Notes under the pieces: model-generated
What the model saw: the letters and a program-made list of their open reading frames with translations, nothing else
The model's database searches: none
What the model was told of the DNA's origin: nothing
Shown here: positions 27,319 through 36,208 of the stretch, piece after piece
How the letters are laid out: each line of letters starts with the position of its first letter
Numbering within the stretch: position 1 is the stretch's first letter
Made by a program: the position numbers and the translations under genes
Source of the DNA: Hyphomicrobium sp.
GTDB taxonomy: Bacteria; Pseudomonadota; Alphaproteobacteria; Rhizobiales; Hyphomicrobiaceae
Assembly (NCBI GenBank): GCA_002928515.1
Contig: PERI01000009.1
Span: 1 to 64,000, forward strand
DNA length: 64,000 nt
Reading direction: 5' to 3'

Positions 27319-27592
27319 AATATCTCTCCGTGTATTGTTATTTTACTCGGGTATCGGAAGCATAATGCGCGAGATCAATAATGGTTCCCTGGGAAATCAA
27401 TTGATGGAGGAGAAAGTCTGAGACGTGGGCGGCGCGACATAGTGTGCTGTTTGTTTGTGAGGCTTGATGCGGCTGCTATCAGTCAAGAGCGTTACGCAAA
27501 ATGATTCATTCAACCGCGCACGTCTCGCGGTTGTTGTTGTGAATTATGATTTTGTCGGACGTGTTCAGTAGGCTTGTGATGTTGAAGCCGCG

Positions 27593-27949
27593 TTAGTCGA
27601 TTACGTCGAGCAATTCGACATCGAACATCAATGTTGCATTCGGTGGGATGACGCCGCCTGCACCGCGTGCACCGTAACCGATGGCCGCTGGAATGATGAG
27701 TGTGCGCTTGCCGCCGACCTGCATTGATGCAACGCCTTCGTCCCAGCCTTTGATGACTTGGCCGACGCCGATGGTGAATTCAAATGGATCGCCACGATCG
27801 ACGGAGGAATCGAACTTCGCGCCTTTGACGCCGTCTTTATAGAGCCAGCCTGTGTAGTGCATCACGCACGTCTGTCCGGTTTTGGGCGTCGCGCCTGTGC
27901 CAGCGACGGTGTCGGTGATTTGCAAACCGGATGGTGTGGTGGTGGTCAT
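27593..27949 (-). CDS. FKBP-type peptidyl-prolyl cis-trans isomerase
   Basis: 118 residues from the ATG at 27949 (MTTTTPSGLQITDTVAGTG), with AAAGGA eight bases upstream; an earlier in-frame start at 27982 has no ribosome-binding site. It has the FKBP fold motifs VMHYTGWLYKDGVKGAKFDS, FTIGVGQVIKGWDEGVASM and GYGARGAGGVIPPNATLMFD, with the active-site Tyr, Asp, Phe and Trp positions kept. No signal peptide, so it is a cytoplasmic single-domain isomerase. Confidence 0.93.
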   Translation of the reverse strand: MTTTTPSGLQITDTVAGTGATPKTGQTCVMHYTGWLYKDGVKGAKFDSSVDRGDPFEFTIGVGQVIKGWDEGVASMQVGGKRTLIIPAAIGYGARGAGGVIPPNATLMFDVELLDVID

Positions 27950-28057
27950 AAGCTGTCCTTTGTGGGTTGGGCTGTTATGCAAAACAATAAGGCTAGGTCA
28001 ATAAACATTCAAATCACCGCCCGTAAAGTCGGCGTTGGACATCGCTCCCTCAACACT

Positions 28058-28146
28058 GTCATCCCCGCGCAGGCGGGGATCTGGGCAAGCTTATAGTTGG
28101 TGTCAATCGGCGGGCTTGCACGGATCCCGGCCTGCGCCGGGATGAC
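28058..28146. repeat. 89-bp paired palindromic element (BIME/MITE-like)
   Basis: Two arms, GTCATCCC-CGCGCAGGCGGGGATC at 28058-28081 and its near-complement GGATCCCGGCCTGCGCCGGGATGAC at 28122-28146, face each other. The inner GCAAGC/GCTTGC extends the pairing. Each arm is itself a hairpin, so the element can fold as one long stem or two short ones. It lies 16 bases beyond the stop of the A+T-rich AbiU2-like gene. Confidence 0.7.
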
Positions 28147-28162
28147 GATCCAAAATAATCGA

Positions 28163-28828
28163 CTATTCTAAAGGGGCGATTTTCAAACCATGCCAAAATG
28201 ATTTGGCGTAGCGTCGTGAATTTTCAAGCTGTATTTCCCAAGAGAAATTTATACCGGTAATATCTATTGCTAGTCGATTTGATAACGCGATCGAGGCGCC
28301 AAGAAGTTGAATAACATTATTATACGTTGGTCTATCGATTGGCTTGGCGGTGTTCCGTTCAAGTCTGGTGTGAGTCAAATTGTGAGCTAGGTATCGATCA
28401 CGATAGTTTTTTACGCGCTCTAAAACGTCAGAATTTTTAACTCGTTTTATTCTTTTTGCTGCGGATTCTAGAGATTCACACCAGTCCCAATGATGTCCCC
28501 GTTGTTCTCTCTGTGTGTTGTGCCAGTTGCTGATTTGTGAATGTACTTCAGCATCACAAATCAGTTGCTTTATCATCGGAAAACTTTGTTCAGCAGGAAT
28601 TTTATCTTTTCTATCGTTTTTCGGCACATCCCAAAGAGCGCAAAGTTTTAGAAGTTCTGCTTCAAATATTGCTTTTCTAAATTGCAGAAATGCATTTGTG
28701 GCATAACTTTCTCCCAGTTGCCTCGATATGAAGTCTGAGAAAATAATAATCTCACAATTTGCATGTAAGTCTAAGCAAGTTCTCAAATTAGTTTGGACTG
28801 AATTCAGTGCGTCTTTCGTTGCCGCCAA
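28163..28828 (-). CDS. HEPN/AbiU2-like protein, possibly defence-related
   Basis: 221 residues from a TTG at 28828 without a clear ribosome-binding site, 35 bases after the purL stop. Composition is visibly richer in A+T and Asn/Lys/Ile codons than any neighbour. The helical protein contains RDRYLAHNL near residue 146, an R-X5-H match to the HEPN ribonuclease motif, and the pattern of an AbiU2-like protein (EAELLKLCALWDVPKNDRKD then the RxxxxxH helix). Those families act as toxins, RNases or abortive-infection proteins. No antitoxin partner is adjacent. The assignment is tentative; the foreign composition is seen directly. Confidence 0.55.
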   Translation of the reverse strand: MAATKDALNSVQTNLRTCLDLHANCEIIIFSDFISRQLGESYATNAFLQFRKAIFEAELLKLCALWDVPKNDRKDKIPAEQSFPMIKQLICDAEVHSQISNWHNTQREQRGHHWDWCESLESAAKRIKRVKNSDVLERVKNYRDRYLAHNLTHTRLERNTAKPIDRPTYNNVIQLLGASIALSNRLAIDITGINFSWEIQLENSRRYAKSFWHGLKIAPLE

Positions 28829-28863
28829 TTTTTGGGACGCTTAAATTGTTTTAGTGCCGATCA

Positions 28864-31071
28864 TCACCCACCCATCAATCCTGGCAACCACGCTTCATGC
28901 GCAGCACGCAATTCGGTGAGGGATAAACTCGTTTCGCCTTTCATGCTGAGAGTGTCGCCGCCGGTGCGGCCGACGATGCGGGCGGGCAATTCGAGCAGGC
29001 GCGCGCGCTCTAAAATTTCTTCCGCCTTCCCTGGCGTGACTTCGACAACATAACGCCCCTGATCTTCGCCAAACCAAATCGCGTGCGCTGGCAATTTGCC
29101 TTCGTACAAATACAGCTCAGCACCGATGTTGCCCGCGAGTGCCATCTCGGCAATCGTCACGAGCAAGCCGCCATCGGAACAATCGTGCACGGAGGCCACC
29201 ATGCCTGCGCGGATCAATGCGCGGATCAAGCGACCGGCTTTGATTTCATCGTCGAGCGTGACGGGTGGTGGTGCGCCGTCGAACGATTTCGTCGCGTGAT
29301 GCTGATAAAGCGATTGACCGAGATGGCCTTGCTCGCGACCGATGACGACCAGCATGTTGCCGTCTGACTTCAAGCGAATGTCGGCGATCTTCGTCGTATC
29401 AGGCACGAGACCGACGCCGCCGATGGCCGGTGTCGGCGGAATGCCGACGCCGTTGGTTTCGTTGTAGAGCGAGACGTTGCCCGACACGACGGGATAGTCG
29501 AGCGCGCGACACGCTTCACCCATGCCGCGGACGCTGGCCACAAACTGCCCCATGATTTCAGGACGCTCGGGGTTGGCGAAATTCATGTTGTCGGTGATGG
29601 CGAGCGGATCGGCGCCGACGGCGGTGAGATTGCGCCAGGTTTCGACCACGGCTTGCTTGGTGCCCATCTCGGGATCGGCGAGCACGTAGCGCGGCGTCAC
29701 ATCGCACGCGACTGCGATGCCTTTCTTCGTACCGTGCACGCGCACGACACCCGCGTCGCCGCCGGGACGACCGACCGTGTCGCCCATCACCATGTGATCG
29801 TACTGTTCCCAAATCCAGCGCCGCGATGACAGATGCGGACCGCCCATGAGATCGCGCAGCGTGGTGAGGATGGAATTGGGTGCGGGTACCCATTCCGGCA
29901 AAATCGTCGTCGGCTTTTTGGGTTCCACCCAAGGGCGCTCGTACATTGGCGCGGAGTTGGCGAGTTTATCGACGGGAAGGTCTGCTTCGACGATGCCTTT
30001 GTGCGTGATGACCATGCGACCAGTGTCGGTCGTCATGCCGATGATTGCGAAGTCGAGACCCCATTTTTCGAAGATGGCTTTGGCGTCGGCTTCGCGCTCG
30101 GGCTTCAAGATCATCAACATGCGCTCTTGGCTTTCCGACAGCATCATTTCGTAGGCTGTCATGCCGATTTCGCGCTGGGGTACGAGGTCGAGATTGAGGT
30201 CGATACCGACGCCGCCCTTGTCGGCCATCTCCGACGTCGATGAGGTTAGACCGGCAGCACCCATGTCTTGGATGGCGATGATTGAATCGGTTGCCATCAA
30301 TTCGAGGCAGGCTTCGATGAGCAGTTTTTCAGTGAACGGATCGCCGACTTGAACGGTCGGGCGTTTTTCATCCGACTTGTCGTCGAATTCTGCGGACGCC
30401 ATCGTCGCGCCGTGGATGCCGTCGCGTCCGGTTTTCGATCCGACATAGACGACCGGCAGACCGACGCCCTTGGCGGCTGAGTAGAAAATTTTATCGGTGC
30501 GGGCGAGGCCGACGCACATGGCGTTGACGAGAATGTTGTTGTTATAGCCAGCATCAAAATTGGTTTCGCCGCCAATGGTCGGCACGCCGGTGCAGTTGCC
30601 GTAGTGCGCGATGCCCGCGACGACGCCTGAAACGAGGCGTTTGGTTTTGGGATGATCGGGTGCGCCAAAGCGCAACGCATTCATATTGGCGACGGGACGC
30701 GCGCCCATGGTGAACACATCGCGCATGATGCCGCCGACGCCGGTCGCTGCACCTTGGAACGGTTCGATGTAGGACGGGTGGTTGTGGCTTTCCATTTTGA
30801 AGACGACGCAATCGCCGTCGCCGAGATCGACAACGCCAGCGTTCTCTCCAGGGCCTTGGATGACTTGCGGGCCGGACGTCGGCAACGTTTTCAGCCAGAC
30901 GCGCGAGGATTTGTAGGAGCAGTGCTCGCTCCACATCACTGAGAAAATTCCCAATTCGCACAACAACGGTTCGCGACCGAGGATGTCGAGGAGACGCTGA
31001 TATTCGTCGGGCTTAAGTCCGTGCTCTGCGACGATCTCAGGTGTGATTTTCGATGTGGCGTGCTGGGTCAT
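28864..31071 (-). CDS. purL: phosphoribosylformylglycinamidine synthase subunit PurL
   Basis: Synthetase subunit of the fourth step of de novo purine synthesis (FGAR to FGAM, ATP-dependent). At 735 residues it is the short form that needs separate PurS and PurQ. Motifs include [18 protein letters not shown] near residue 40, the substrate/ATP segments [20 protein letters not shown] (about 90-110) and [18 protein letters not shown], and a second PurM-like half with [20 protein letters not shown]. It is complete. purQ, purS and purC lie upstream on the same strand, but 1.65 kb of opposite-strand small genes separates it from purQ. Confidence 0.96.
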   Translation of the reverse strand: MTQHATSKITPEIVAEHGLKPDEYQRLLDILGREPLLCELGIFSVMWSEHCSYKSSRVWLKTLPTSGPQVIQGPGENAGVVDLGDGDCVVFKMESHNHPSYIEPFQGAATGVGGIMRDVFTMGARPVANMNALRFGAPDHPKTKRLVSGVVAGIAHYGNCTGVPTIGGETNFDAGYNNNILVNAMCVGLARTDKIFYSAAKGVGLPVVYVGSKTGRDGIHGATMASAEFDDKSDEKRPTVQVGDPFTEKLLIEACLELMATDSIIAIQDMGAAGLTSSTSEMADKGGVGIDLNLDLVPQREIGMTAYEMMLSESQERMLMILKPEREADAKAIFEKWGLDFAIIGMTTDTGRMVITHKGIVEADLPVDKLANSAPMYERPWVEPKKPTTILPEWVPAPNSILTTLRDLMGGPHLSSRRWIWEQYDHMVMGDTVGRPGGDAGVVRVHGTKKGIAVACDVTPRYVLADPEMGTKQAVVETWRNLTAVGADPLAITDNMNFANPERPEIMGQFVASVRGMGEACRALDYPVVSGNVSLYNETNGVGIPPTPAIGGVGLVPDTTKIADIRLKSDGNMLVVIGREQGHLGQSLYQHHATKSFDGAPPPVTLDDEIKAGRLIRALIRAGMVASVHDCSDGGLLVTIAEMALAGNIGAELYLYEGKLPAHAIWFGEDQGRYVVEVTPGKAEEILERARLLELPARIVGRTGGDTLSMKGETSLSLTELRAAHEAWLPGLMGG

Positions 31072-31290
31072 TGCGCTCTCGTTGGTCCGCGTCGGACTGC
31101 GTCCCGCTTATAGCGGCCAGCCTTCACTTTGTCGCCGCCCGGACCTCAGCGATGCCTAGGCCAAACGTCGCGTTCGGTGCTGGAATTTTACGAACCATGA
31201 ACCAATCGCGCGCTGCCCGCGACTGACTGAGCATGGTGCTGCGTGTCTGCAGCCCGCATTGAAACTTCAACACTGTTATGGAGGAAAGTT

Positions 31291-31605
31291 ATGTCTGCAA
31301 ACCCGTCATCGATGAATGCCATATTGCTGGCTAGCGCGACGCTTGCTGTTGCGTTCAGCGCAGCACCCGCACAAGCGTATCAATGTAAAAACTCACCGCA
31401 TCAGGCGGTCGGCGTTAGAGCTTTGAAAGTTTCTGCGAGTATGGCTGCGCGCAACAACTGGGTGTCATCGGCAAAAGCGCAATACGGTCTGCAATGGTCC
31501 GTGTGGTCGATAGCAACAGCCAAACAGCAAGATTGCGTGCGCTTAAACACGGGTAAGTGGCGCTGCTTGGTCAGTGCGAAACCGTGTCTGTATGTCGTCC
31601 CATAA
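31291..31605 (+). CDS. small secreted cysteine-containing protein
   Basis: 104 residues from the ATG at 31291, preceded by GGAGGAAAG; the open frame upstream to 31243 has no such site. The signal peptide (NAILLASATLAVAFSAAPAQA) ends near residue 29. The mature part has four cysteines (YQCKNSP, DCVRLN, WRCLVSAKPC) and a tryptophan-rich segment (YGLQWSVWSIATA). It resembles small periplasmic proteins of rhizobia; no function is assigned. It lies in the gap between purL and purQ on the opposite strand. Confidence 0.65.
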   Translation: MSANPSSMNAILLASATLAVAFSAAPAQAYQCKNSPHQAVGVRALKVSASMAARNNWVSSAKAQYGLQWSVWSIATAKQQDCVRLNTGKWRCLVSAKPCLYVVP

Positions 31606-31840
31606 TACTTGGAGGTCGTACGCTTCCGGTCATCTCTAAAGGGTGATCGGAAGCGCAACTTATATGTCCTACCCGTTCGGGCTGTGACCGTACCGCGCTG
31701 CACAAAACGCATTCCGGAAATGCATAGCTAGCACTTTTCTACGAAGAGTCAGTGGGTTATTTAACTGTCCAGCGCAGCAGTCATGCCCAGACAATCGTGC
31801 GCGGGCTTGAACACTGCGTCTTGGACTGTGGAGATAATCC

Positions 31841-32239
31841 ATGACGTCTTTCATGAAAATGAGTGCTTCTGTTGCGTTCGCCGGTCTTGCCCTGATCAAG
31901 GGTGCCGTGCCTGTATCTGCCGATAATTCGGCCATTCGCCTGAAGGTGTTCGCGCCTTTGAAAGGCGTGACCCTCGATGTCGGCTCGAAGCGCGCGATCG
32001 GCTATTACACAGCGACTGCAGGGTCTTGCGATCTCACACTTATGATCGCCGAAGCGTACCGTGACGATACCACGGCCACGGCTCAGCCGGTTCGCGTCAA
32101 GACGACGGTTGCGGCTGGCGGCAGCACGCGGGTTGAAACCCAGGATGGTCCGGCATTGCAATTTGCCTGTGCGCCCGGTGCAGTCACGATGACTGTACAA
32201 CCACTTGACCGTTTGGCTTATGCTGCACCTGCGAAGTAA
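31841..32239 (+). CDS. small secreted protein, unknown
   Basis: 132 residues with GTGGAG eight bases before the ATG. The signal peptide (MKMSASVAFAGLALIKGAVP) ends near residue 27. The mature domain looks all-beta (GVTLDVGSKRAIGYYTATA, CDLTLMIAEAY, VRVKTTVAAGGSTRVET) with two cysteines. It is not assigned to a family. It is followed by a strong terminator at 32301 and shares its orientation with the preceding secreted-protein gene. Confidence 0.65.
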   Translation: MTSFMKMSASVAFAGLALIKGAVPVSADNSAIRLKVFAPLKGVTLDVGSKRAIGYYTATAGSCDLTLMIAEAYRDDTTATAQPVRVKTTVAAGGSTRVETQDGPALQFACAPGAVTMTVQPLDRLAYAAPAK

Positions 32240-32300
32240 GGCAGCTACAACTGAGACGTTTCGGCGCTTCCAAGTCCACGCTTGCAAAGTGTTCGAACGG

Positions 32301-32331
32301 GGAGGGAGATCGCATCTCCCTCCCTCCTTTT
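32301..32331 (+). terminator. rho-independent terminator
   Basis: GGAGGGAGAT (32301-32310) and ATCTCCCTCC (32314-32323) form a perfect 10-bp stem with a 3-base loop, followed by CTCCTTTTAG. It ends the transcript of the secreted-protein gene at 31841. Confidence 0.8.
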
Positions 32332-32511
32332 AGTTACTAACTACTAGATTATATTGCGCAAAATTTGAACGGCGTTGTGTTAAAAATACGTACGTTTTGT
32401 CATGCAATTTTCGCATAATTACAGTGCACCGATTGCCGATTTCGAAACACGTCCGGTGTACTATCTCATCATTACAAGCGGCGATTCACGGCATCCACGC
32501 CATGATCTCTC

Positions 32512-32526
32512 GGACCAAAATGGTCC
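32512..32526. promoter_or_regulatory. palindrome upstream of the 27-residue peptide ORF
   Basis: GGACCA-AAA-TGGTCC is a perfect 6-bp inverted repeat 34 bases before the short ORF at 32560. It is suitable as an operator or a small stem in a leader. The 180 bases before it (from 32332) are A+T-rich and hold no gene. Confidence 0.35.
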
Positions 32527-32559
32527 ATCCGCCGCGATCAATAGGCTAGGTGACGTATC

Positions 32560-32643
32560 ATGAAAGCGATTATTTTCGCGCTGTTTCCAATGTGGACCTC
32601 GAGCCAGGCTCAGGGTGCGCCGCGCCGTCCATACAGCCGCTAA
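32560..32643 (+). CDS. 27-residue peptide ORF, or a small RNA in its place
   Basis: A short ORF, MKAIIFALFPMWTSSQAQGA then PRRPYSR, has a hydrophobic start like a truncated signal peptide and a basic end. AGGTGA lies about seven bases before the ATG. It is framed by an upstream palindrome and a strong terminator 32 bases after the stop, so this is a compact transcription unit. Whether the product is the peptide or the RNA cannot be decided from sequence. Confidence 0.4.
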   Translation: MKAIIFALFPMWTSSQAQGAPRRPYSR

Positions 32644-32674
32644 GGCGGACTTTGGACGTATTGGAATGTGGAAG

Positions 32675-32698
32675 AGGGGCTTTGCAGGCCCCTTTTTT
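32675..32698 (+). terminator. rho-independent terminator of the short unit
   Basis: AGGGGC (32675-32680), a 7-base loop and GCCCCT (32688-32693) are followed by a run of T. It lies 20 bases before the end of the convergent purQ gene. Confidence 0.8.
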
Positions 32699-32718
32699 GT
32701 TGCCTGCTTGGCTGCGTG

Positions 32719-33420
32719 CTATGCGGCCTCAAGCACTGATAATAAAGCACTTTCGAACACGCGACGCCCGTCTGTGCCGCCAAGTGCCGCCTCATAGAGG
32801 CGCTCGGGATGGGGCATCATGCCAAGCACGCGGCCGGACTTGTTCGTGATGCCAGCGATGTTGGCCAATGCGCCGTTGGGGCAGGTCTCAGCGCTGACGT
32901 TGCCTTCGGCGTCCGAATAGCGAAACGCGATTTGGCCTTCGCCTTCGAGCCTTTCCAGGGTTTGGCTGTCTGTGAAGTAATTGCCTTCGCCATGGGCGAT
33001 GGGGACTTTTATGACCTCGTTTTTACGATAACATTTCGTAAAGAAGGTCTGATCATTTTCGACTTTCAAATACACGTCTCGGCAAATGAAATGCAAAGAG
33101 GCGTTGCGGAGAAGTGCTCCGGGCAGCAAGCCACTCTCGCATAAGATCTGAAATCCGTTGCAAATGCCGATCACCGGGGTGCCAGAGTTGGCCTTCGCGA
33201 CGACGTCTTTCATGATTGGCGAGTGGGCGGCCATTGCACCGCAGCGAAGATAGTCGCCGTAGGAGAAGCCACCGGGCAGCACGATCATGTCGGAAGAGGG
33301 CACCGAGGCATCGCCGTGCCAAACCATTTTCGGTGCGAAGCCCGTGACGCGCTCAAGCGCGGTTTTCACGTCGCGATCGCAGTTGGAGCCAGGGAATACG
33401 ATGACGGATGCGCGCAGCAT
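32719..33420 (-). CDS. purQ: phosphoribosylformylglycinamidine synthase subunit PurQ
   Basis: Glutaminase subunit that supplies ammonia to PurL. It is 233 residues from the ATG at 33420 ([18 protein letters not shown]). Class I amidotransferase motifs are [18 protein letters not shown], the nucleophile elbow [11 protein letters not shown] with the catalytic Cys (about residue 87), and the His-Glu pair in [10 protein letters not shown]. purS lies five bases upstream on the same strand, so they are co-transcribed and probably coupled. Confidence 0.95.
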   Translation of the reverse strand: MLRASVIVFPGSNCDRDVKTALERVTGFAPKMVWHGDASVPSSDMIVLPGGFSYGDYLRCGAMAAHSPIMKDVVAKANSGTPVIGICNGFQILCESGLLPGALLRNASLHFICRDVYLKVENDQTFFTKCYRKNEVIKVPIAHGEGNYFTDSQTLERLEGEGQIAFRYSDAEGNVSAETCPNGALANIAGITNKSGRVLGMMPHPERLYEAALGGTDGRRVFESALLSVLEAA

Positions 33421-33425
33421 GGGGC

Positions 33426-33665
33426 TCACCCAATCTCGTAGCTGTAGTTTTCGATCACCGTGTTGGCGAGCAGATCGCGGCACATCTGTTCGACGATCTC
33501 GCCAGCTTTTGCCGGATCGGTGTCCGCCAGATCGACTTCGATATATTTGCCCTGTCGCACATCGCCGACGCCAGAAATGCCAAGCCCCTTGATCGCGCCC
33601 TCAATGGCTTTGCCTTGCGGATCGAGCACGCCGTTTTTTAAAGTGATTTTGATGCGAGCTTTCAT
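33426..33665 (-). CDS. purS: phosphoribosylformylglycinamidine synthase subunit PurS
   Basis: Small 79-residue subunit that bridges PurL and PurQ. It has the family start [20 protein letters not shown] and the strand YIEVDL. The ATG at 33665 follows AGAGG; a GTG two codons earlier (33671) is possible. It sits between purC and purQ, as expected when purL is the short form. Confidence 0.93.
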   Translation of the reverse strand: MKARIKITLKNGVLDPQGKAIEGAIKGLGISGVGDVRQGKYIEVDLADTDPAKAGEIVEQMCRDLLANTVIENYSYEIG

Positions 33666-33779
33666 GTGCACCTCTGTTGTCCCAGCGTCGCATACGCTGC
33701 AACGGCCGAACGAGGCGGACGCCTCAAGATTTGAAAACTCGATACCAGGACTTTTGCGCGAGGTAAAACGCTCAGGGGT

Positions 33780-33814
33780 CGCGGATGAAATCCCTCATGG
33801 GGACTTCATCCGCG
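33780..33814 (-). other. hairpin in the purC-purS intergenic region
   Basis: CGCGGATGAAATCCC (33780-33794) pairs with GGGGACTTCATCCGCG (33799-33814), with two imperfect positions. No T-run follows on the minus strand, so it may stabilise the purC message or reduce read-through into purS rather than terminate. Confidence 0.45.
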
Positions 33815-33826
33815 TGCATTGCCTGA

Positions 33827-34615
33827 TTAGTTCGATTTGCCGGTCGGGTTCGATGCGACCAGAACCGGGCCTGCGCCGCGCGGACGCGGGTTTTCCGTCA
33901 ACACGCCGAGGCGGCGCGCGACTTCCTGATAGGCTTCAAGAACGCCGCCCAAATCGCGACGGAAGCGATCCTTATCGAGTTTGTCGCCCGATTGGATGTC
34001 CCACAAACGGCAGCAGTCTGGGCTGATTTCATCGGCCAAGATCAGACGCACGGTGTCGTTCTCGTAATGGCGTCCGAACTCGACTTTGAAATCGACGAGC
34101 CGAATACCGATGCCGAGGAACAGGCCAACCATGAAGTCGTTGATGCGCAGCGCGAGCTGCATGATTTCATCGATTTCTTGCGGTGTCGCCCAACCGAACG
34201 CGGTGATGTGCTCTTCCGAGACCATCGGATCATTCAGTTCGTCCTTTTTGTAGTAGAACTCGATGATCGAGCGCGGCAGTTGCGAGCCTTCTTCCAGGCC
34301 GAGACGCGTGGACAGAGAGCCGGCCGCTACGTTGCGGATGACGACTTCAAGCGGCACGATCTCGACTTCGCGAATGAGCTGCTCGCGCATGTTCAGGCGC
34401 TTTATGAAGTGGGTCGGCACGCCGATCTCGCCGAGTCTCTGGAAAATGTATTCCGAGATCCGGTTGTTCAGCACGCCCTTGCCTTCGATCAACGCATGTT
34501 TTTTGGCGTTGAATGCGGTGGCGTCGTCTTTGAAGTGTGCGATGAGCGTGCCCGGCTCAGGACCCTCATAGAGGACCTTGGCCTTGCCCTCGTAGATGCG
34601 CCGACGCTTGTTCAT
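33827..34615 (-). CDS. purC: SAICAR synthase PurC
   Basis: Phosphoribosylaminoimidazole-succinocarboxamide synthase, joining CAIR with aspartate in purine synthesis. It is 262 residues from the ATG at 34615 ([19 protein letters not shown]), with AGAGGA upstream. The earlier in-frame start at 34687 is not supported. Motifs include [29 protein letters not shown] and [10 protein letters not shown], with [14 protein letters not shown] near residue 195. It is the first gene of the purC-purS-purQ unit. Confidence 0.95.
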   Translation of the reverse strand: MNKRRRIYEGKAKVLYEGPEPGTLIAHFKDDATAFNAKKHALIEGKGVLNNRISEYIFQRLGEIGVPTHFIKRLNMREQLIREVEIVPLEVVIRNVAAGSLSTRLGLEEGSQLPRSIIEFYYKKDELNDPMVSEEHITAFGWATPQEIDEIMQLALRINDFMVGLFLGIGIRLVDFKVEFGRHYENDTVRLILADEISPDCCRLWDIQSGDKLDKDRFRRDLGGVLEAYQEVARRLGVLTENPRPRGAGPVLVASNPTGKSN

Positions 34616-35056
34616 TCCTGGTCCTCTAAGGATCAACAGCTTGCTCTCACTCATACAATGCCACGTGGTGACCAATGGCGCGCGCATCTGCGGCAGAGCC
34701 CTTGATTTTCCAACGTGATTTTCACATGTCGGGGGTCGGGGGTTGCGCGTTGCGGCGCCGGAAAGTCACCCTCCGACTCTAGCCGAACCGGGGGGGAGAC
34801 ACAATCTAGACCATGAGCCGCAGCTACATTTCAGCAAGGCTTGGGACGGCCTCCAGCCAAGCCGTTGATTTGGTTGCTGGGCCGGGTTAACCCTCAGGCC
34901 GAAGGCGGGTCTGAGACGATCTGCAACTCGCTCTTGGCGGGCTAGTAATGCAGATACATCCGTAGGTTGTAGGGTTTACGCCTGAAACCGAGGGAAGGGT
35001 GCAGACATATTCAACAGGGACGAGATGGCTCGTGCCCTCCAATGGAGACGAAAGAC
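34616..35056. other. intergenic region between purC and the zeta-subunit gene
   Basis: About 440 bases between divergent genes. It contains a GGCTTGG/CCAAGCC stem-loop near 34840-34862 and an AGGGACGAG/CTCGTGCCCT hairpin (35016-35038) ending just before the ribosome-binding site of the zeta-subunit gene. A G-run lies near 34790. I see no ORF with a ribosome-binding site and no recognised riboswitch. Confidence 0.4.
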
Positions 35057-35383
35057 ATGACGACGTTCGATGATCGCGAAAAAACGTTCGAGAAAAAGTT
35101 CGCGCACGACGCCGACCTGAAATTTAAAGCCGAGTCGCGCCGCAACAAAGCGTTGGCGGAATGGGCGGGTGCTAAGCTTGGTTACACAGGCACCGACCTC
35201 GAAGATTACATCAAAGCCGTGCGTAAAGCGGATTTGGCCGAGAAGGGCGACGACGATGTGTTCGGTAAAGTGAAAGCTGACCTTGCAGCTAAGTCACTTG
35301 CTGTTAGCGATGCCGAAATTCGCCAGGTCATGAATGAGGCGTTGGCGAAGGCTGTGGCAGATATTGAATCCAGCAGCGGCTGA
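35057..35383 (+). CDS. F1-ATPase inhibitor zeta subunit (DUF1476)
   Basis: 108-residue helical protein starting MTTFDDREKTFEKKFAHDAD, the signature of the zeta subunit described in Paracoccus denitrificans. Its N-terminal segment inserts into the F1 catalytic interface and blocks ATP hydrolysis. The rest (AEWAGAKLGYTGTDLEDYIK, AKADVxxK-like helices) matches DUF1476. The ATG at 35057 is used; an ATG five codons earlier is less well placed. It is monocistronic with a terminator at 35419. Confidence 0.9.
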   Translation: MTTFDDREKTFEKKFAHDADLKFKAESRRNKALAEWAGAKLGYTGTDLEDYIKAVRKADLAEKGDDDVFGKVKADLAAKSLAVSDAEIRQVMNEALAKAVADIESSSG

Positions 35384-35418
35384 TCTCTCAATCTGACAAT
35401 AGTCGGCATTATTTATTT

Positions 35419-35448
35419 GGGCGGGCTTGTAAGCTCGCCCATTTTTTT
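35419..35448 (+). terminator. rho-independent terminator of the zeta-subunit gene
   Basis: GGGCGGGCTTGTAAGCTCGCCC (imperfect stem with GGGCG/CGCCC ends) is followed by ATTTTTTTAT. Confidence 0.8.
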
Positions 35449-35465
35449 ATGTAAACTTACATGGT

Positions 35466-36050
35466 TCAGCCCAGCGTTCTCAGGAATTGGCCGAATTGCA
35501 ATAAGCCATCCGGCCATGGACCATGTCCGGATGCGACGTTGATGTGACCGCTTTCGCCTGCGTCGGTGAGTTTGGCACCCCAGAGTGCTGCCAGCTTTTC
35601 TGCGCGCGCGAAGCTGCAATACAGATCGTTGTTGCCCACCACCATGTGCGCTGCAAATGGCAGACGCGTTTCAGGCATTGTTGCGAAGCCGCCATGACCC
35701 GATTGCGGGGGCCAGCGTTCGCCGCCGGTATCAGGCCAGAAATGTGCGAAATCGACATCGGCCGGTGCCACAAGAAATGCGCCGATGACGCCTTTGCCCT
35801 TGATTTTGTCGGCAGCATAAACAACCGCTGGCACTCCGAGAGAGTGCGCGACGAGCACAACGGGCTGCGTCGCACCGGCGACGAATTTCGCAATGCGGTC
35901 GCCCCATACTTCGACATTGGGATTGTCCCAATCATCTTGAATGACGCGGCGTGCGGTTTTGAGATTTTTTTCCCAGCGGGTCTGCCAGTGATCGGGCCCC
36001 GAATCCTGCCAGCCCGGTACAATCAGAATATCGACATCAGATGTTTTCAT
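35466..36050 (-). CDS. RBBP9/YdeN-family alpha/beta hydrolase
   Basis: 194-residue serine hydrolase of the DUF1234-like RBBP9/YdeN family. It begins DVDILIVPGWQDSGPDHWQT (oxyanion region). The nucleophile elbow is VVLVAHSLGVPAVV (Ser near residue 70), the acid lies in NNDLYC, and the catalytic His is in GESGHINVASGHG. No signal peptide, so it is cytoplasmic. The natural substrate of this family is unclear. It stands alone, convergent with the zeta-subunit gene. Confidence 0.85.
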   Translation of the reverse strand: MKTSDVDILIVPGWQDSGPDHWQTRWEKNLKTARRVIQDDWDNPNVEVWGDRIAKFVAGATQPVVLVAHSLGVPAVVYAADKIKGKGVIGAFLVAPADVDFAHFWPDTGGERWPPQSGHGGFATMPETRLPFAAHMVVGNNDLYCSFARAEKLAALWGAKLTDAGESGHINVASGHGPWPDGLLQFGQFLRTLG

Positions 36051-36208
36051 CGGCGACGTGCATAACCGAAGTCATGAATTTGGGGAAGACTGGTAGGGCA
36101 CTCGGTCTTGTACGTGATTGAGTGCGACGTGGTACGTTCTATGTTCTTGCCGAATTTTTGTCTTAGGAATGAGTTCATTTTAGTTGGCAAACAATTTGGA
36201 GACTGAAC

